Source: Melitaea cinxia | Taxonomy: Eukaryota > Arthropoda > Insecta > Lepidoptera > Nymphalidae | DNA length: 64,000 nucleotides | Direction of reading: 5' to 3' | Assembly: GCF_905220565.1 (NCBI RefSeq) | Contig: NC_059402.1 | Coordinates: 17,485,501 to 17,549,500 of the forward strand | Part shown: positions 11,761 to 23,000 of the stretch, in pieces | Numbering within the stretch: position 1 is the first letter of the stretch | Layout of the letters: the number at the start of each line of letters is the position of its first letter | The notes under the pieces: model-generated | Seen by the model: only the letters and a program-made list of their open reading frames with translations | What the model was told of the DNA's origin: nothing | The model's database searches: none | Translations under genes and position numbers: made by a program

Positions 11761-12660
11761 GGTATGGAAGGAATCAATTGTATGGATGCTTGTAGTTGGT
11801 TTTTATTGCTATTACTACTACTATTATAGTTTTATTCAACTGTTATTAGTATAAATCACTATGCATAAGTCAAGGCAAGCCTGCAATTTTCATATCTACT
11901 TAATTTTAGCCTAGCTTTTAACCCCGACTTCGTTGGCGTAGGGGCTATTTTATCAATTTAGTTTTTTGACTATTTTACGGCAATCGTTCTACCCTCCAAA
12001 ATTTGAATTAAACTTGAACTAAACTGTAATATACAAATGTACTGAGTTAAGGAGAGTGGAATAAATATTTTCATCCATAACGTATTTAATTTTTCTTGGG
12101 ATGCCAGAACAAATACATAAATAATGATAAAAATTGCACCAGTGTTGAGACTGACCCTTCTTTCTCCTTCCTTCTCCTTCCTCTCTCTTTGAACCTTATG
12201 GTTGCAAATAAAAAAATCAAACAATAAAATAAAATTTTATATCTTAACACTGGGTACACTACAAACTTAGGTAATATACCCAGTGCTATGTGCAACCTTA
12301 ATTTAATCAAAATAACGTTACTTAAAATTTATAATGTCTCGGTAGACATTACCTTCCTATTATGTCCTCGGCTTTATTAAATATTACAATAAATAAGATA
12401 AACTAATGTCCCTAGTGTAAGCGAGAGAAAAAAAAGCCGGAGGAAAAAAACTCTCGATACTACAAGACAAAAAGTAACAGTATGACCATGGAATGATCAG
12501 GAGAAACACGAGCCAGCCAATCATGTGTGTCGAAACCACCACACGTCAACTGCTCACAATATTTTAATTATATCTATTTACAGATTGATAGCCTAGTAGA
12601 CCTTTATTCAATCCCATGTCTTTTCATCATTAAGATATTAATTGATGTTATAATAGGTTT
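11761..12660. other. Gene-free stretch with a polypyrimidine tract
   Basis: No coding signal. A CT-rich run (about 12153-12190) is the only compositional feature. The rest is AT-rich spacer between repeats. Confidence 0.3.
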
Positions 12661-12688
12661 TACTACATAAAAATCGCTTATTAATTTT

Positions 12689-13812
12689 TTAAACTTCTAA
12701 AGGCAGAGATTGAAGCGCAGCCGGAATCTTATTGTATAATAAGATAGATATTCGTATAAAGGAACTACTTTTTTTCCTGAGCCGGCATTTAGGAAATATT
12801 AATTTGTGGTCGTTCCTGAGTGTTACATCATGTGAGGCATGTCGATCACTACTGATAACAAATAAATGCCTATTTTTCCGTATGTACATTATATTGTCAT
12901 AAACATACTGCGATGCAAAGACCAGAACGTTGATCACTTTAAATTTCTCTGTCAGAGATTCTTACATCCCATTTTGTAGATAGAACGGATAGCCTTTTTC
13001 TGCAGAATAAAAATGACATTAATATCAGCCGCATTGCCCCACAGCAAAATAGCAAAGGACATTATACTATGGAAGTAGCTGAAGTAAACTAATCTAGCTG
13101 TATCCACATCTGTTAATAACCTTATTCTTTTAACCACGTACGCTGCAGAACTCAGTCTATCCGTCGATTGACAGATATGGGGTCCCCACTGCAACTTTGA
13201 ATCAATGGTGATTCCTAGAAAAACGGTTGAGTTAACCAAGTTCAATTTATCACCATTGAGTTTTGGTTGCATATCAATTTATTTTACATTTGGAACAAAA
13301 AATTTGATACAATTAATTTTTTTTTGCTATTGAGAAGTATGTTATTCACACTAAACCAGTGCACCAGTTCAGAGAGAGCATTGTTTACATCGTCATAGTT
13401 GGTTTCTTGTCTACGTAATTTAAACATAAATGAAGTATCATCAGGATACAATACAATCTCATGCTTATTCTCTACTAAATACGGTAGGTTGTTTATGTAT
13501 ATTAAGAACAAGAATGCACCAAGAATTGAGCCTTGTGGGGCCCCCATTTGTGTATGAGACCCAGACGACTTAGTACCATTCACTTCAACCCTCTGAGTTC
13601 TATTACTAAGATAAGAACTCAGAAGTTTTAATGCGGTATTTTTAATGCCATAGTGACTGAGTTTCCTGATTAATGTGTTATGATGAACACAGTCAAATGC
13701 CTTAGATAAATTACAAAATACACCTAAAGCATCACGCGACTCCTCTCAAGCATTGACTATCGAAGTAAAAAGCTCGACACTGGCATCAGTTGTTGAGTGT
13801 CCTTTTAATTAG
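12689..13812 (-). pseudogene. LINE C, 3' half of a Jockey-type reverse transcriptase
   Basis: Three consecutive minus-strand frames. 13284-13583 has MGAPQGSILGAFLFLIYINN and then YPDDTSF in place of the usual YADD. 12952-13272 has the post-RT thumb (VFLGITIDSKLQWGPH, and SILLWGNA-like SFAILLWGNA). 12689-12937 is the C-terminal part (ISSDRHASHDVTLR, LLYNKIP). Frame changes separate the pieces. The upstream RT motifs are missing or scrambled beyond about 13812, so this is a 5'-truncated dead copy. Confidence 0.75.
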
Positions 13813-13869
13813 TTGCAATTGCAAATTTTTTTTTTATTGTATTAAAATACACAATTAGTTATTTCAATG

Positions 13870-14280
13870 TTTTTATTCTCTTGTGTGGTAATGCGATTAA
13901 AAAGATTCGATCATTCCCATCAAAGTGTCGCAGGTTGCTTATATGTATAACCGAATGAAGAGCGCTCAACAGGTAATATCTAAAATCGTGGCATTAATCA
14001 TACAAATAAACGCAAAGTATATCTGTGGAACAGTTCGCGAGGAAGCCCGACTAACATTTGTTCCGGCCCATCAATCTTTTTGTTCATATTTACTTTAGGT
14101 GTACAAATAATGTTTGTTGTAAGCTCATCAATCGTCGTCACAACTTAGATTAATATCATTTGAGATTACCTATTTGCTTATGTATCAGCTAATGTGAGTA
14201 CCTTTGTTTCTATGTAACGGCATCAACTGTGAATGTAGTGGTCTGTTAAAGGACCCAGATTATGATTATAAAGTTTTATA
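13870..14280 (+). repeat. Segment shared with the region upstream of GrA (inverted)
   Basis: About 400 bp homologous, in inverted orientation, to 49205-49690, and partly to 29395-29690. It includes an exon-like end (AAGATTCGATCATTCCCATC, ending in CAG before GTAATATC at 13973). This copy lacks one base relative to the open version at 49514-49658, which breaks the frame. It is probably a gene fragment copied by duplication; a transposon is the alternative. Confidence 0.55.
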
Positions 14281-14283
14281 TTA

Positions 14284-14410
14284 TACTAGCTGTGCCTGCG
14301 ACTTCGTTCGCGTGGAATTTACCAAAAAAGCTATTGTTCAGTTCACAGACTTATAAAATAAATAAATTTGTAAATTAAAAGTAGCCTAAGTTACTCCTTA
14401 TTACATATTA
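14284..14410 (+). repeat. LINE 3'-UTR fragment
   Basis: Begins ACTAGCTGTGCCTGCGACTT and continues with TAGCCTAAGTTACTCC, a phrase found in 3'-UTR remnants of CR1/Jockey LINEs across Lepidoptera. Related sequence is at 37725-39470, 54077-55019 and 57535-59130. It is non-coding. Confidence 0.6.
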
Positions 14411-14630
14411 AAAGCTGACCGGTGGCGGGATAACCATCCAACTGCTGGCTTTGAAATACACCGGCGGACGACGGGCAGCAGCCTGTTCGGTGCGACAAAG
14501 CCAGTACTGCGGTCACCAACCCGCCTGCCCAGCGTGGTGACTATGGTCAAAACACATGAGTTCACGTTGTTTTTGGCCTAAACTTGTGGAGGCCTATGTC
14601 CAGCAGTGGACTGTGATAGGCTGAAGTGAC
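14411..14630 (+). mobile_element. Short RTE derivative, 5'-truncated, copy 2
   Basis: Plus-oriented. It begins inside the RTE leader (GACCGGTGGCGGGATAACC), runs past CACATGAGTTCACG and ends AGCAGTGGACTGTGATAGGC, so it shows the same 5'UTR-to-3'-end junction as the copies at 4021, 40262 and 47204. The first roughly 120 bp of the leader are missing. Confidence 0.75.
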
Positions 14631-15185
14631 TGTTATAGTAAAAGCCATAGCGAAAACTGGAAGAAATAGATAGAGATTGTTTTAGCATTTGTAATCTGTA
14701 ATTCTGACAATTATTAAAATATTGAATCCAGTGTCGATATTACTCTTACTGCTTCCTACTCTTATTTTCAGTTCTGTTCTACAATAGTTAATGTTAAAAG
14801 ATATTGATCGAAGAATTAACAGAGATGATGAGTTTATATAACAAACACTAATGTGATTTGTGTACCAAAATTTATGAAAAAAAAATAAGATAGTAGAAAA
14901 TAATAATAATGAACATGGCTAAGAGCGAGTTAATATTCACTCACGAAAAATTATGTACCATTAAAATGTTTGAAGTGCGTAACTAAAGCCATTAAACAGT
15001 GATTAATAGCACGATTGTTTTTGTTCTTTCTGATAAAGTCTAACTTAAGGTTTATTAATATTTTTCAGATAATTTTTCGGTAGGACGCTATAAAGAACAA
15101 AAACAGAAGAGGTGTACTTCATTTGTTTAATTTTTATTTATTTACTATTTTGTCTGTCTTAAAATTTTGCTCACACATATAATTT

Positions 15186-15528
15186 GACGCCGCGTTGGCG
15201 CAACGGTTACAGCCATGGATTGTACCTGTTGCGTTGGCGGTTGCGGGTTCGATCCCCACTCATGACAAACATTTGTATTGGCCATACAGGTGTTTGCCGT
15301 GGTCTGGGTGTTTGTGCAGTCCTTGTGGGTCTACCCACCGTGCCTCGGAGAGCACGTTAAGCCGTCGGTCCCGGTTGTTATCATGTACACCTGATAGCGA
15401 TCGTTATTCGTAGTAGGGAATATATCCGCCAACTCGCATTGGAGCAGCGTGGTGGATTAAGCTCTGATCCTTCTCCTACAAGGGGAAAGAGGCCTATGCC
15501 CAGTAGTGGGATATTACAGGCTGAAGCG
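15186..15528 (+). mobile_element. tRNA-headed SINE with RTE-like tail
   Basis: A 343-bp insertion between copies of ACATATAATTT (15175-15185 and 15529-15539). The head has RNA polymerase III promoter boxes: an A-box-like TGGCGCAACGG near 15195 and a B box GGTTCGATCCC at 15246-15256. The body has GTGTTTGTGCAGTCCTTGTG. The tail AGGCCTATGCCCAGTAGTGG resembles the RTE 3' end, which suggests mobilisation by RTE machinery. A second, 3'-shortened copy lies at 50918-51143. Confidence 0.85.
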
Positions 15529-15616
15529 ACATATAATTTTGTGTAGTTTTATTCTTTATTGTTTTCTTCGAATCAAATTTTAAAGCTTTGTAGTCTGGTC
15601 AAGATCAACCATTATT

Positions 15617-15838
15617 GGCGTGTTGGTGACCGCAGGGCTGGCCTTGTCGCACCGAAGACGCTGCTGCCTGACATTGGCCTGTATTTCAAAGCCAGCAGTT
15701 GGGTGGCTATCCCGCTATCGGTCGGCTTTTTAAGTTTCAAGGTGGTAATGGAACTGTGTTGTCCCTTAGTCGCCTCTTACGACACCTACGGGAAGAGAGG
15801 GTGTTGCTATATTCTTTACTGTCGTAACCACACAGCAG
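15617..15838 (-). mobile_element. Short RTE derivative or RTE leader fragment, copy 3
   Basis: Minus-oriented RTE 5' leader sequence, from the 5' end (GGTTACGACAGTAAAGAATA in sense) to the part ending at GGTCACCAAC. The 3' end is missing on the left. It may be a rearranged short derivative or a leader fragment of a full element. Confidence 0.6.
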
Positions 15839-16127
15839 CGTATTTAAGCTTACTATATTTTCTCAAGTATATCAGTTGATAATTAATTTACAGCAAATCT
15901 AAAAACGTCTTTGAAAAGTTCACCTGCGAAATACTATCAAATAATCCATTTAAAACAACTTTATTCAAGGAGCCTTCAAAAGCACTTTCGGATCGTCATT
16001 TTACAAATTAAAATTTTAAAGTGATTATTATATTTAAAAGTAGGGCTACCACAGATTTGGGATGCACCTAGATTTGTCGCCTTTGCGAACATATAAACAT
16101 AATTTATAATAATTATAGTCTAAGTAA

Positions 16128-16350
16128 AAAAGCCGACCGGTGGCGGGAAAACCATCCAACTGCTGGCTTTGAAATACACAGGCCGAAGACGGGCAGCAGC
16201 GTTTTCGGTGCGACAAAGCCAGCCCTGCGGTCACCAACCCGCCTGCCCAGCGTGGTGACTATGGGCAAAACACATGAGTTCACGTTATTTTTGGCGTAAA
16301 CTTGTGGAGGCCTATGTCCAGCAGTGGACTGTATAGGCTGTAATGATAAT
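16128..16350 (+). mobile_element. Short RTE derivative, 5'-truncated, copy 4
   Basis: Plus-oriented. It begins GCCGACCGGTGGCGGGAAAA, includes the leader-to-3'-end junction after CACATGAGTTCACG, and ends GGACTGTATAGGCTGTAATG with a short TGATAA tail. It is nearly identical in layout to the copy at 14411. Confidence 0.75.
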
Positions 16351-16566
16351 AGTCTAAGTGCAATAAAGAATATATTCTGCAGAGAAGAATCGAGAAGAAG
16401 CTCCGCAGTTACTCTTTTGAAGATTATATATAAAGTGTGTTTTAATACAAAATTAGTAATATCTTGCATTAACTGTATGTCTTTGCATGCTGGTAAACCA
16501 AACAAACTGTTGAAGTGGGCTAAAGCATTAACAAACATCTCAGGTTAGTGAGAGGAGAGACAGGAA

Positions 16567-16579
16567 GGGGGGGGGGGGG
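16567..16579. repeat. Run of 13 G
   Basis: A G homopolymer in otherwise AT-rich DNA, between a short RTE derivative and a decayed interspersed repeat (16716-16815). Confidence 0.9.
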
Positions 16580-16715
16580 TTGAATTCAGTGGGTTGAAAA
16601 CAGGCTATAAGACTTTATCCTCAAACTTATAAGCGATGAATGATTACAGACGCAAAAATTACACACGTCTCGTATCTAAAACGAACCTATGGACTTCACA
16701 TCTGCATTTTTAATA

Positions 16716-16815
16716 GGCAAACAAGCGTATACTTCGTCTGATGGTAAATAGTCCTTATCCTATGTGTGCCTGAAGATTCCATGAGCATCAAAAGCGCGTG
16801 GTTGATCTCAACGCC
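16716..16815 (+). repeat. Diverged CAAACAAGCG-family repeat
   Basis: Contains AATAGGCAAACAAGCGTATA and CTGATGGTAAATAG. These are the start of the family seen at 7655 and 19671, with many substitutions, so it is an old copy. Confidence 0.45.
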
Positions 16816-16942
16816 TCTGTGAAGTGGGCGCACAACACATCCTCAGAAGCAAAATATTGTTTAACATCTTATTCTATAGTAATCACTAATATCATTTAAC
16901 CAAAGTTTTAAAAATAAAAGAACATCGTACCAAAAAGAGCCT

Positions 16943-16948
16943 TTTATT
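16943..16948 (-). promoter_or_regulatory. Possible polyadenylation signal of GrA
   Basis: AATAAA on the minus strand, about 106 bases downstream of the GrA stop codon. It is the nearest canonical signal. The motif is short and the DNA AT-rich, so chance is possible. Confidence 0.35.
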
Positions 16949-17053
16949 GTCATAAGTAAAGCATCCCTAACATACAGAGGTGACAAAAAGTTAACGCTTT
17001 TCAAATCATTTTATTACAATCAAAAACAACGAAAAACGGTGTGCATATAATGT

Positions 17054-20000
17054 TCACAAGAACGAGTTAATGTCGACATTAGATTCATTTGAATAAGTCA
17101 ATATAGTAACAAGGTACGTCACGATGCCGCTGAAGATCTGAAAGAAAAATAACATAAGCGCAAAAAAACGGAGAATTTAATAAAATTTTAACATAACAAT
17201 ACACTTTATTGTACACCAATACAGAAATAATACATATCAGATTGATTAAGGTATTTTTTGAATGTAGTTCAAGTGCAACTCAAATGTTTATTGCTTGTCA
17301 AATTTCTTGTTTCCTTATTAAAATTATTAAACAAGAAACATTTTGTTAGTGTTCTAAAATAAAATAAAAATTGATCATGCTTAGTTATTAAAATTTAAAT
17401 CTGCAAGATAACACTAGAAATCATTAATTTGATCATTTCATCGATATTTACTGAAGTGGTTTTACTGGGTATCTGATAGATGGCGTTAACAAAGTATGCA
17501 ACGTCCCATTAATACGCGTCATCAAAAGATCACTCAAAAAGTACTTATTAAATTGGATAGATAGCGTCGTGGCAAAGTATTGAACATTACCACAGGCAGA
17601 TCCCTGCACCGTCATGTAAATACGCGTCATCAAAGATTACTCAAAACGTATTCATTATATCACGGTAATATTTAAATGGGACCACATGACAAGTACTAGC
17701 TTTTGATTTATACAATAACCATCAAAATCGGTGTACCTAGTGATGCGGTATAATACGACGTAAGTCGATGAAAAATAGTCAAGTAAATACACGCACCACC
17801 TTTCGATTAATACAAAAAACATCGTACAGTCAAAAGTTCTGAGGTAACATAATATATACAAATAAAAATAAAATACAATTGAATTGAGAACCTCCTTTTT
17901 TTTAAATCACTAGGTCGGCAAACAAGGGTACGGCTCATCTGATGGTAAGAGATTACCGTAGCTTATAGACACCTGCAACACCAAAAGCATCGCAAGCGCG
18001 TTTCCGACCCAATCCCCAATCTCCCCCAGGAATCCCTCCTTTTTTGGGAGTCGGTTAAAAAGCCTTTTTATGTAATTTTCGAAGCGTCGTCTCGTTAGAA
18101 TCTAAATTACAATTTTGTAAGTAAAAAAAATCTGCATTTAATCGCTTAGTTTTTGACCTACATAGAGAAAGAGGCACATGTTAGAGAATGAATCAGCCAA
18201 AAAAATTCTGACCTTGCCAACCAGAGATCTCGACAATGTGAACATATTGAGCGGTGAATACGTGGTCTTGTTCAGCAACAACATACGGTTGAACGTCTCC
18301 AGCTCATTATTTACTTTTTCCTCATCACATCTGTGATATTTAAGAGTGATCACTATTTGCCGTGTTCGCTCCATCTATGACATCAAAAAATATGCGCTCT
18401 GAGTTATAAAGTTTAGGTTTAAAAAAATAGAAATGCTTAAATTTAAGCTACCTGCTTATGTGTTTGATGAAAGAAATCTATGAACAGGATCAGTGTGACA
18501 GCGTACACGATACTTTGTGAGATTAAAAGTAAGATATAGGAGTATAGTCCTGCTGAAAAAAGACATTTATGACTGTAAAAAAAACTACACAAATTAGTCT
18601 GAGAAGAAATTCGAGTCTATCTCGCTCGCTCCATCGCTCACTTCAGCCTATCACAGTCCATTGCTGGATGTAGACCTTCCCAAGTTCGCGCCAAACATCA
18701 CGGCTTTCCGCAATCCTCATCCAGCCTACACACCGGCAATCTTACGTAGATCATCGGTCCAGCGAGCCGGAGGGTGTCCCACGCTGCGTTTGCCGACACG
18801 CGTCTCCACTCCAGGACAAACCCCGATGGTCGGCTTGCCATGTTCGGGCCACCTTCGTTCATAGATCGCCCCTGGGCACTGTGAGCGCTCTATCAACCCG
18901 GTGGCGAGTGAGAGGAATGGTACCTTTTCCCACAGTATTGCGAAGGGTGAAGGAGCACATATTGGCGTTTCCTTCCTTTTTTTACGTGGAGAAAATCCAT
19001 TATGGATATTACCAGCGCGGGGGGGGTAGAGGGTTATGTCAGACTCCTACTAACTAAAAAACCACCACGTGTGAGCAGTCACCCGCCTGGATGGGGCGAG
19101 ATGGGGTCGCGCTAGCATTCTCCACCTCGCCCCGGAACAGCCATCGGTCCTACGACAGAGGTGACCAGCGTACTGTCTCTTCAACAAATGCAATTTCGAA
19201 AGCTGCTGAATTCGCTATCTAGACTATTGTTTAACTTTTTTAATACTTTATAGATTCTAATGAAATGAAAAATTAAGAAAATTGTACGGAAAATTCAGAA
19301 ATTGTAGGTAACGATTATTCAAACTGCACATGTTTGGCAATTATTCGAAATTATTAAAATAAAAACAAATACTTGAAGTATCGGAACGCCAGACAATCGC
19401 TTTATGCCAAGAGACCTCTATGAACATCGTGTGGCTCACGAGCAGCAGCATCAACATGTAACCGTCACTATTAGTTACACATTTCACAATTTCACAGATG
19501 TTAAGGTAATGCATTGCCAATTGACGAATTGCGTTCGCAGTCTTCAACTCCTCTGTTGATATCACTGCAAATTAAATTTATAATTTATTGTATTCTGCAT
19601 CTCGTATATGATGACACATTTTTTAGAATTAAATTATTATTTTAAGCCTCTTCTCATATATATATATTTTATACCACTAGGTCGACAAACAAGCGTACGG
19701 CTCACCTGATGGTAAGCGATTACCGTAGCTTATAGACGCCTGCAACACCAGAAGCATCGCAAGCGCGTTGCCGACCCAATCCCCAATCCGCCCCCAGGAG
19801 CTCTGATCACCTTACTCACCAACAGGAACACAATACTGCTTGAAAACAGTATTATTTAGCTGTGATCTTCTGTAATGTCGAGGTACCCCGGTCGGGCTGC
19901 TCCAGATTTTGAGTAGGAAATTCCTTCTGTGCCCTACCTCAGTTAATATTACCGTGTCTGTACACAATGCAATAAATATGTAGTGTTTTTAATAGCGTCC

Positions 20001-23000
20001 CATATAGTTTCGTCGTCTTTGTGGTTACGGTCTTGAGAAATTATAAGTATCAGTACTTTTATTTTCGACATTCACTTAAGTTACGGTAGACCTTATGAAA
20101 TCTCTTTTCGAAATCGAAGCCTAACAATCAGCTACTACAGGAATTGAGACTTCGCTGTCCATTCATCTCTCTGTTAAGTCTCTCTGTTAAAACTTGTAGA
20201 AAGACATTTGATTTTTAAGAAATTAAGAACATTTTGTTAAAAAATCAAATTTTTTACGATGACCGATGCGACATTAAATTTAAAAAAACAGCCAAGTGCG
20301 AGACGGAATCGCGCACGAAGGGTTCCGTTCCCTTGACTAGGTAAAATATTTAGACAATTTTTTTGTCTAAATATTTTTTTCAATTAATATACAATTAAGA
20401 GTATTTTGTGAATATTTCAAGTGCCTACCTGTTACCATTTATTGATATCGAGCGAAAATAGGCAAGAATAGCGTTTTTTATAATTTATTAAAGTAAAAAT
20501 ACAACTGAGTATTTTATAATTATTTCAAGTGTCTTCCTGTTGCTTTTATTGATATCGAGCAAAAACGGGCATAAAATCCTCCCTTAAATGTTTGTTTTAT
20601 TTTATTTTTAGTATTTGTTTTTATAGCGGCCACAAAAATAAATATTCGTGAAAATTACAACTTTCTAGCTATCACAGTTCTTGAGACACAGCCTCGTGAT
20701 AGAGAGACGGACGGACGGACAAAGAGCGAAGTCTTAGTAATAGGGTCCGGTTTTTACCCTTTGGGTATGGACACCCTAAAAACAAAATGTGGATGTGGAT
20801 GTGGATATTGTCCTCGTCGTGACTGCGTCACCACGGTGATCGGACGTGCCGCTTACGCTTTGACCAATTATTGTCAGTCTACCCACATAAATTTTATAAC
20901 ACGTTACGATGAGTGAATGTAATTGTGATGAAGAGGAAAAAGATGACGATATGTTATTTGAAAACAATAGTGAGATATTAAATTTGTCAGAGGAAGGTAC
21001 AAAAAATATTTTGAACTGTGAACAACGGGTGGAAAAGAGACCACATGAAAGCAGCGATGAAAATATTAACAACGACAACGAGTTTATTACTGTCACGAGG
21101 AGGAAAGTAAAATATCGCATAGTAAGTGATTCAATGTCTACTCAAAATGAAAATTCACAAATTGATTACGAAATAATACATGATAAACATGAAGTATCTA
21201 TGACATCTTTAAAAATGTTACCCCAAGCAATTTGCGATGGCGAAGCTACTGAGGGATGAAGATATTCAAAATATTGTTAAAATTAAGTATAAAGGCCCAT
21301 ATAAAGTATTAATTCAGTTTAATTCAGCTGATAGTGCTGATAAACTTCTAAAATGTACAAAAATGGTAGATTTAGGGTTTAAGTGTATGATGACTATGGA
21401 AAATGTATATACTTACGGTGTAGTAAAGGGGGTTGATCTAGAACTTGACGACAAAGAGATATTGGAGAATTTAACTTCAGAATATGAAATCATCGCTGTT
21501 AAAAGACTTAAGCGCGTAGATTATGACGGGAAATGGATAAATAGTGAAGCTTGCCGCATTTCTTTTAAAGAAAATACACTACCTTCATATGTAAAAGGAT
21601 ATGGTGTTAGATTCAAGGTAGAACCGTTTTTGTTCCCGGTTAGTCAATGCTCAGGCTGTTGGAAATTCGGTCATTTCTTAAGATTTTGTCCTACTAGAAA
21701 GATTCTTTGTCCAAAATGTGGAGGGAATCATGACAACTGTGAAACGAAAGAATTGAAATGTCTTAATTGTAAAGGTCCACATTTTGTGCTAGACAAAAAT
21801 TGTCCTATGTTTGTCAAGGAAAAAAAAATTAGAGTAATCATGAGTGAAAGAAATGTAACATACAGAAAAGCATTGGAGATATATTTGCAAGAAAATCATT
21901 CAAATACTCAAGTACCGGATCCTAAGTATAGTCCAAAAGAAAAGATAAATGTGCTCAACAGTCAAACAGAAATATATAATAAAAATCTGTACAGTTCAAA
22001 AGTTGCGAGTGAGGCTTTGATAGAAATAGATTGTTCTTCACGTGAAAGTGATAATGAAAAAGAAGACTATGTAGAAAAAAAATGAAGTACACAAAAAACG
22101 AAGAAAAAGAAGAAAAATACAAAACAAGATTCACATAGGAGCTTATTGGATATTCAACGCGTGACAGAAAATGAAATACATAACGACAGCTGCTCAGAGA
22201 GGACACATGAAGAAGAAGAAAATAAATTAGATATAAGAAAATTATTTAAAGATGTAAAGTTTAAACAAATTTGGCGTAAGATTAAAAATGTAATTTTTAG
22301 TTCTGAACAAAAATGGGAAGAAAAGGTTTATGTTTGTGTAAAAATTTTGATTTCAGAGTTTAAAAAAATAGTAATTAATTTCTTTCAAAGTGAGGGTATT
22401 TTCAGTAGGTTACTAGATCTTATTAATGGATAATAGTTTGGTAAGTTTAAGAATTAATTTTATGCAATGGAATGCACAAAGTCTTTGCCTTAAGAGAGCT
22501 AGTTTTGACACTTTGTTAATTCAAAATAAAATTCACATAGCTATAATTAGTGAAACGTGGCTTAACAATGCTTCGACTTTATCAATTAGAGATTATAATA
22601 TTTATCGAAATGACAGGTCAGACTCATATGGAGGAGTAGCAATTGTTGTACATAAAACTATTCGAGTTCTACCTGAACATCTGAGGGTAAATAACACGGG
22701 TATAGAATTAATTAATTTAAAGGTTTTAAATTGTAAGATGTTACGGAATGTATGTTCTGTGTATTGTCCATCGAGCGTACAGACTACGCAAAACGACTGG
22801 GATAGTATTTTTTCTAAATTTAATGGTAGATCTATTATAGCTGGAGACTTTAATGGCCATCATAGCAATTGGTCTAATAGAAGTGACAGAAGAGGAACAC
22901 AACTTTTTGACTCTTTATTAGATAATAGTTTTATAGCAATTAATAATGGAAAACCGACACGAATTAAATTGGTTAATGGGGTTTTTCAACAATCCTCTCC

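Noticed and set aside
22146..22433. Separate small gene between LINE D ORF1 and ORF2
   Set aside because: Lys/Glu-rich, in line with ORF1, and separated from it only by an indel; better read as the broken tail of ORF1.
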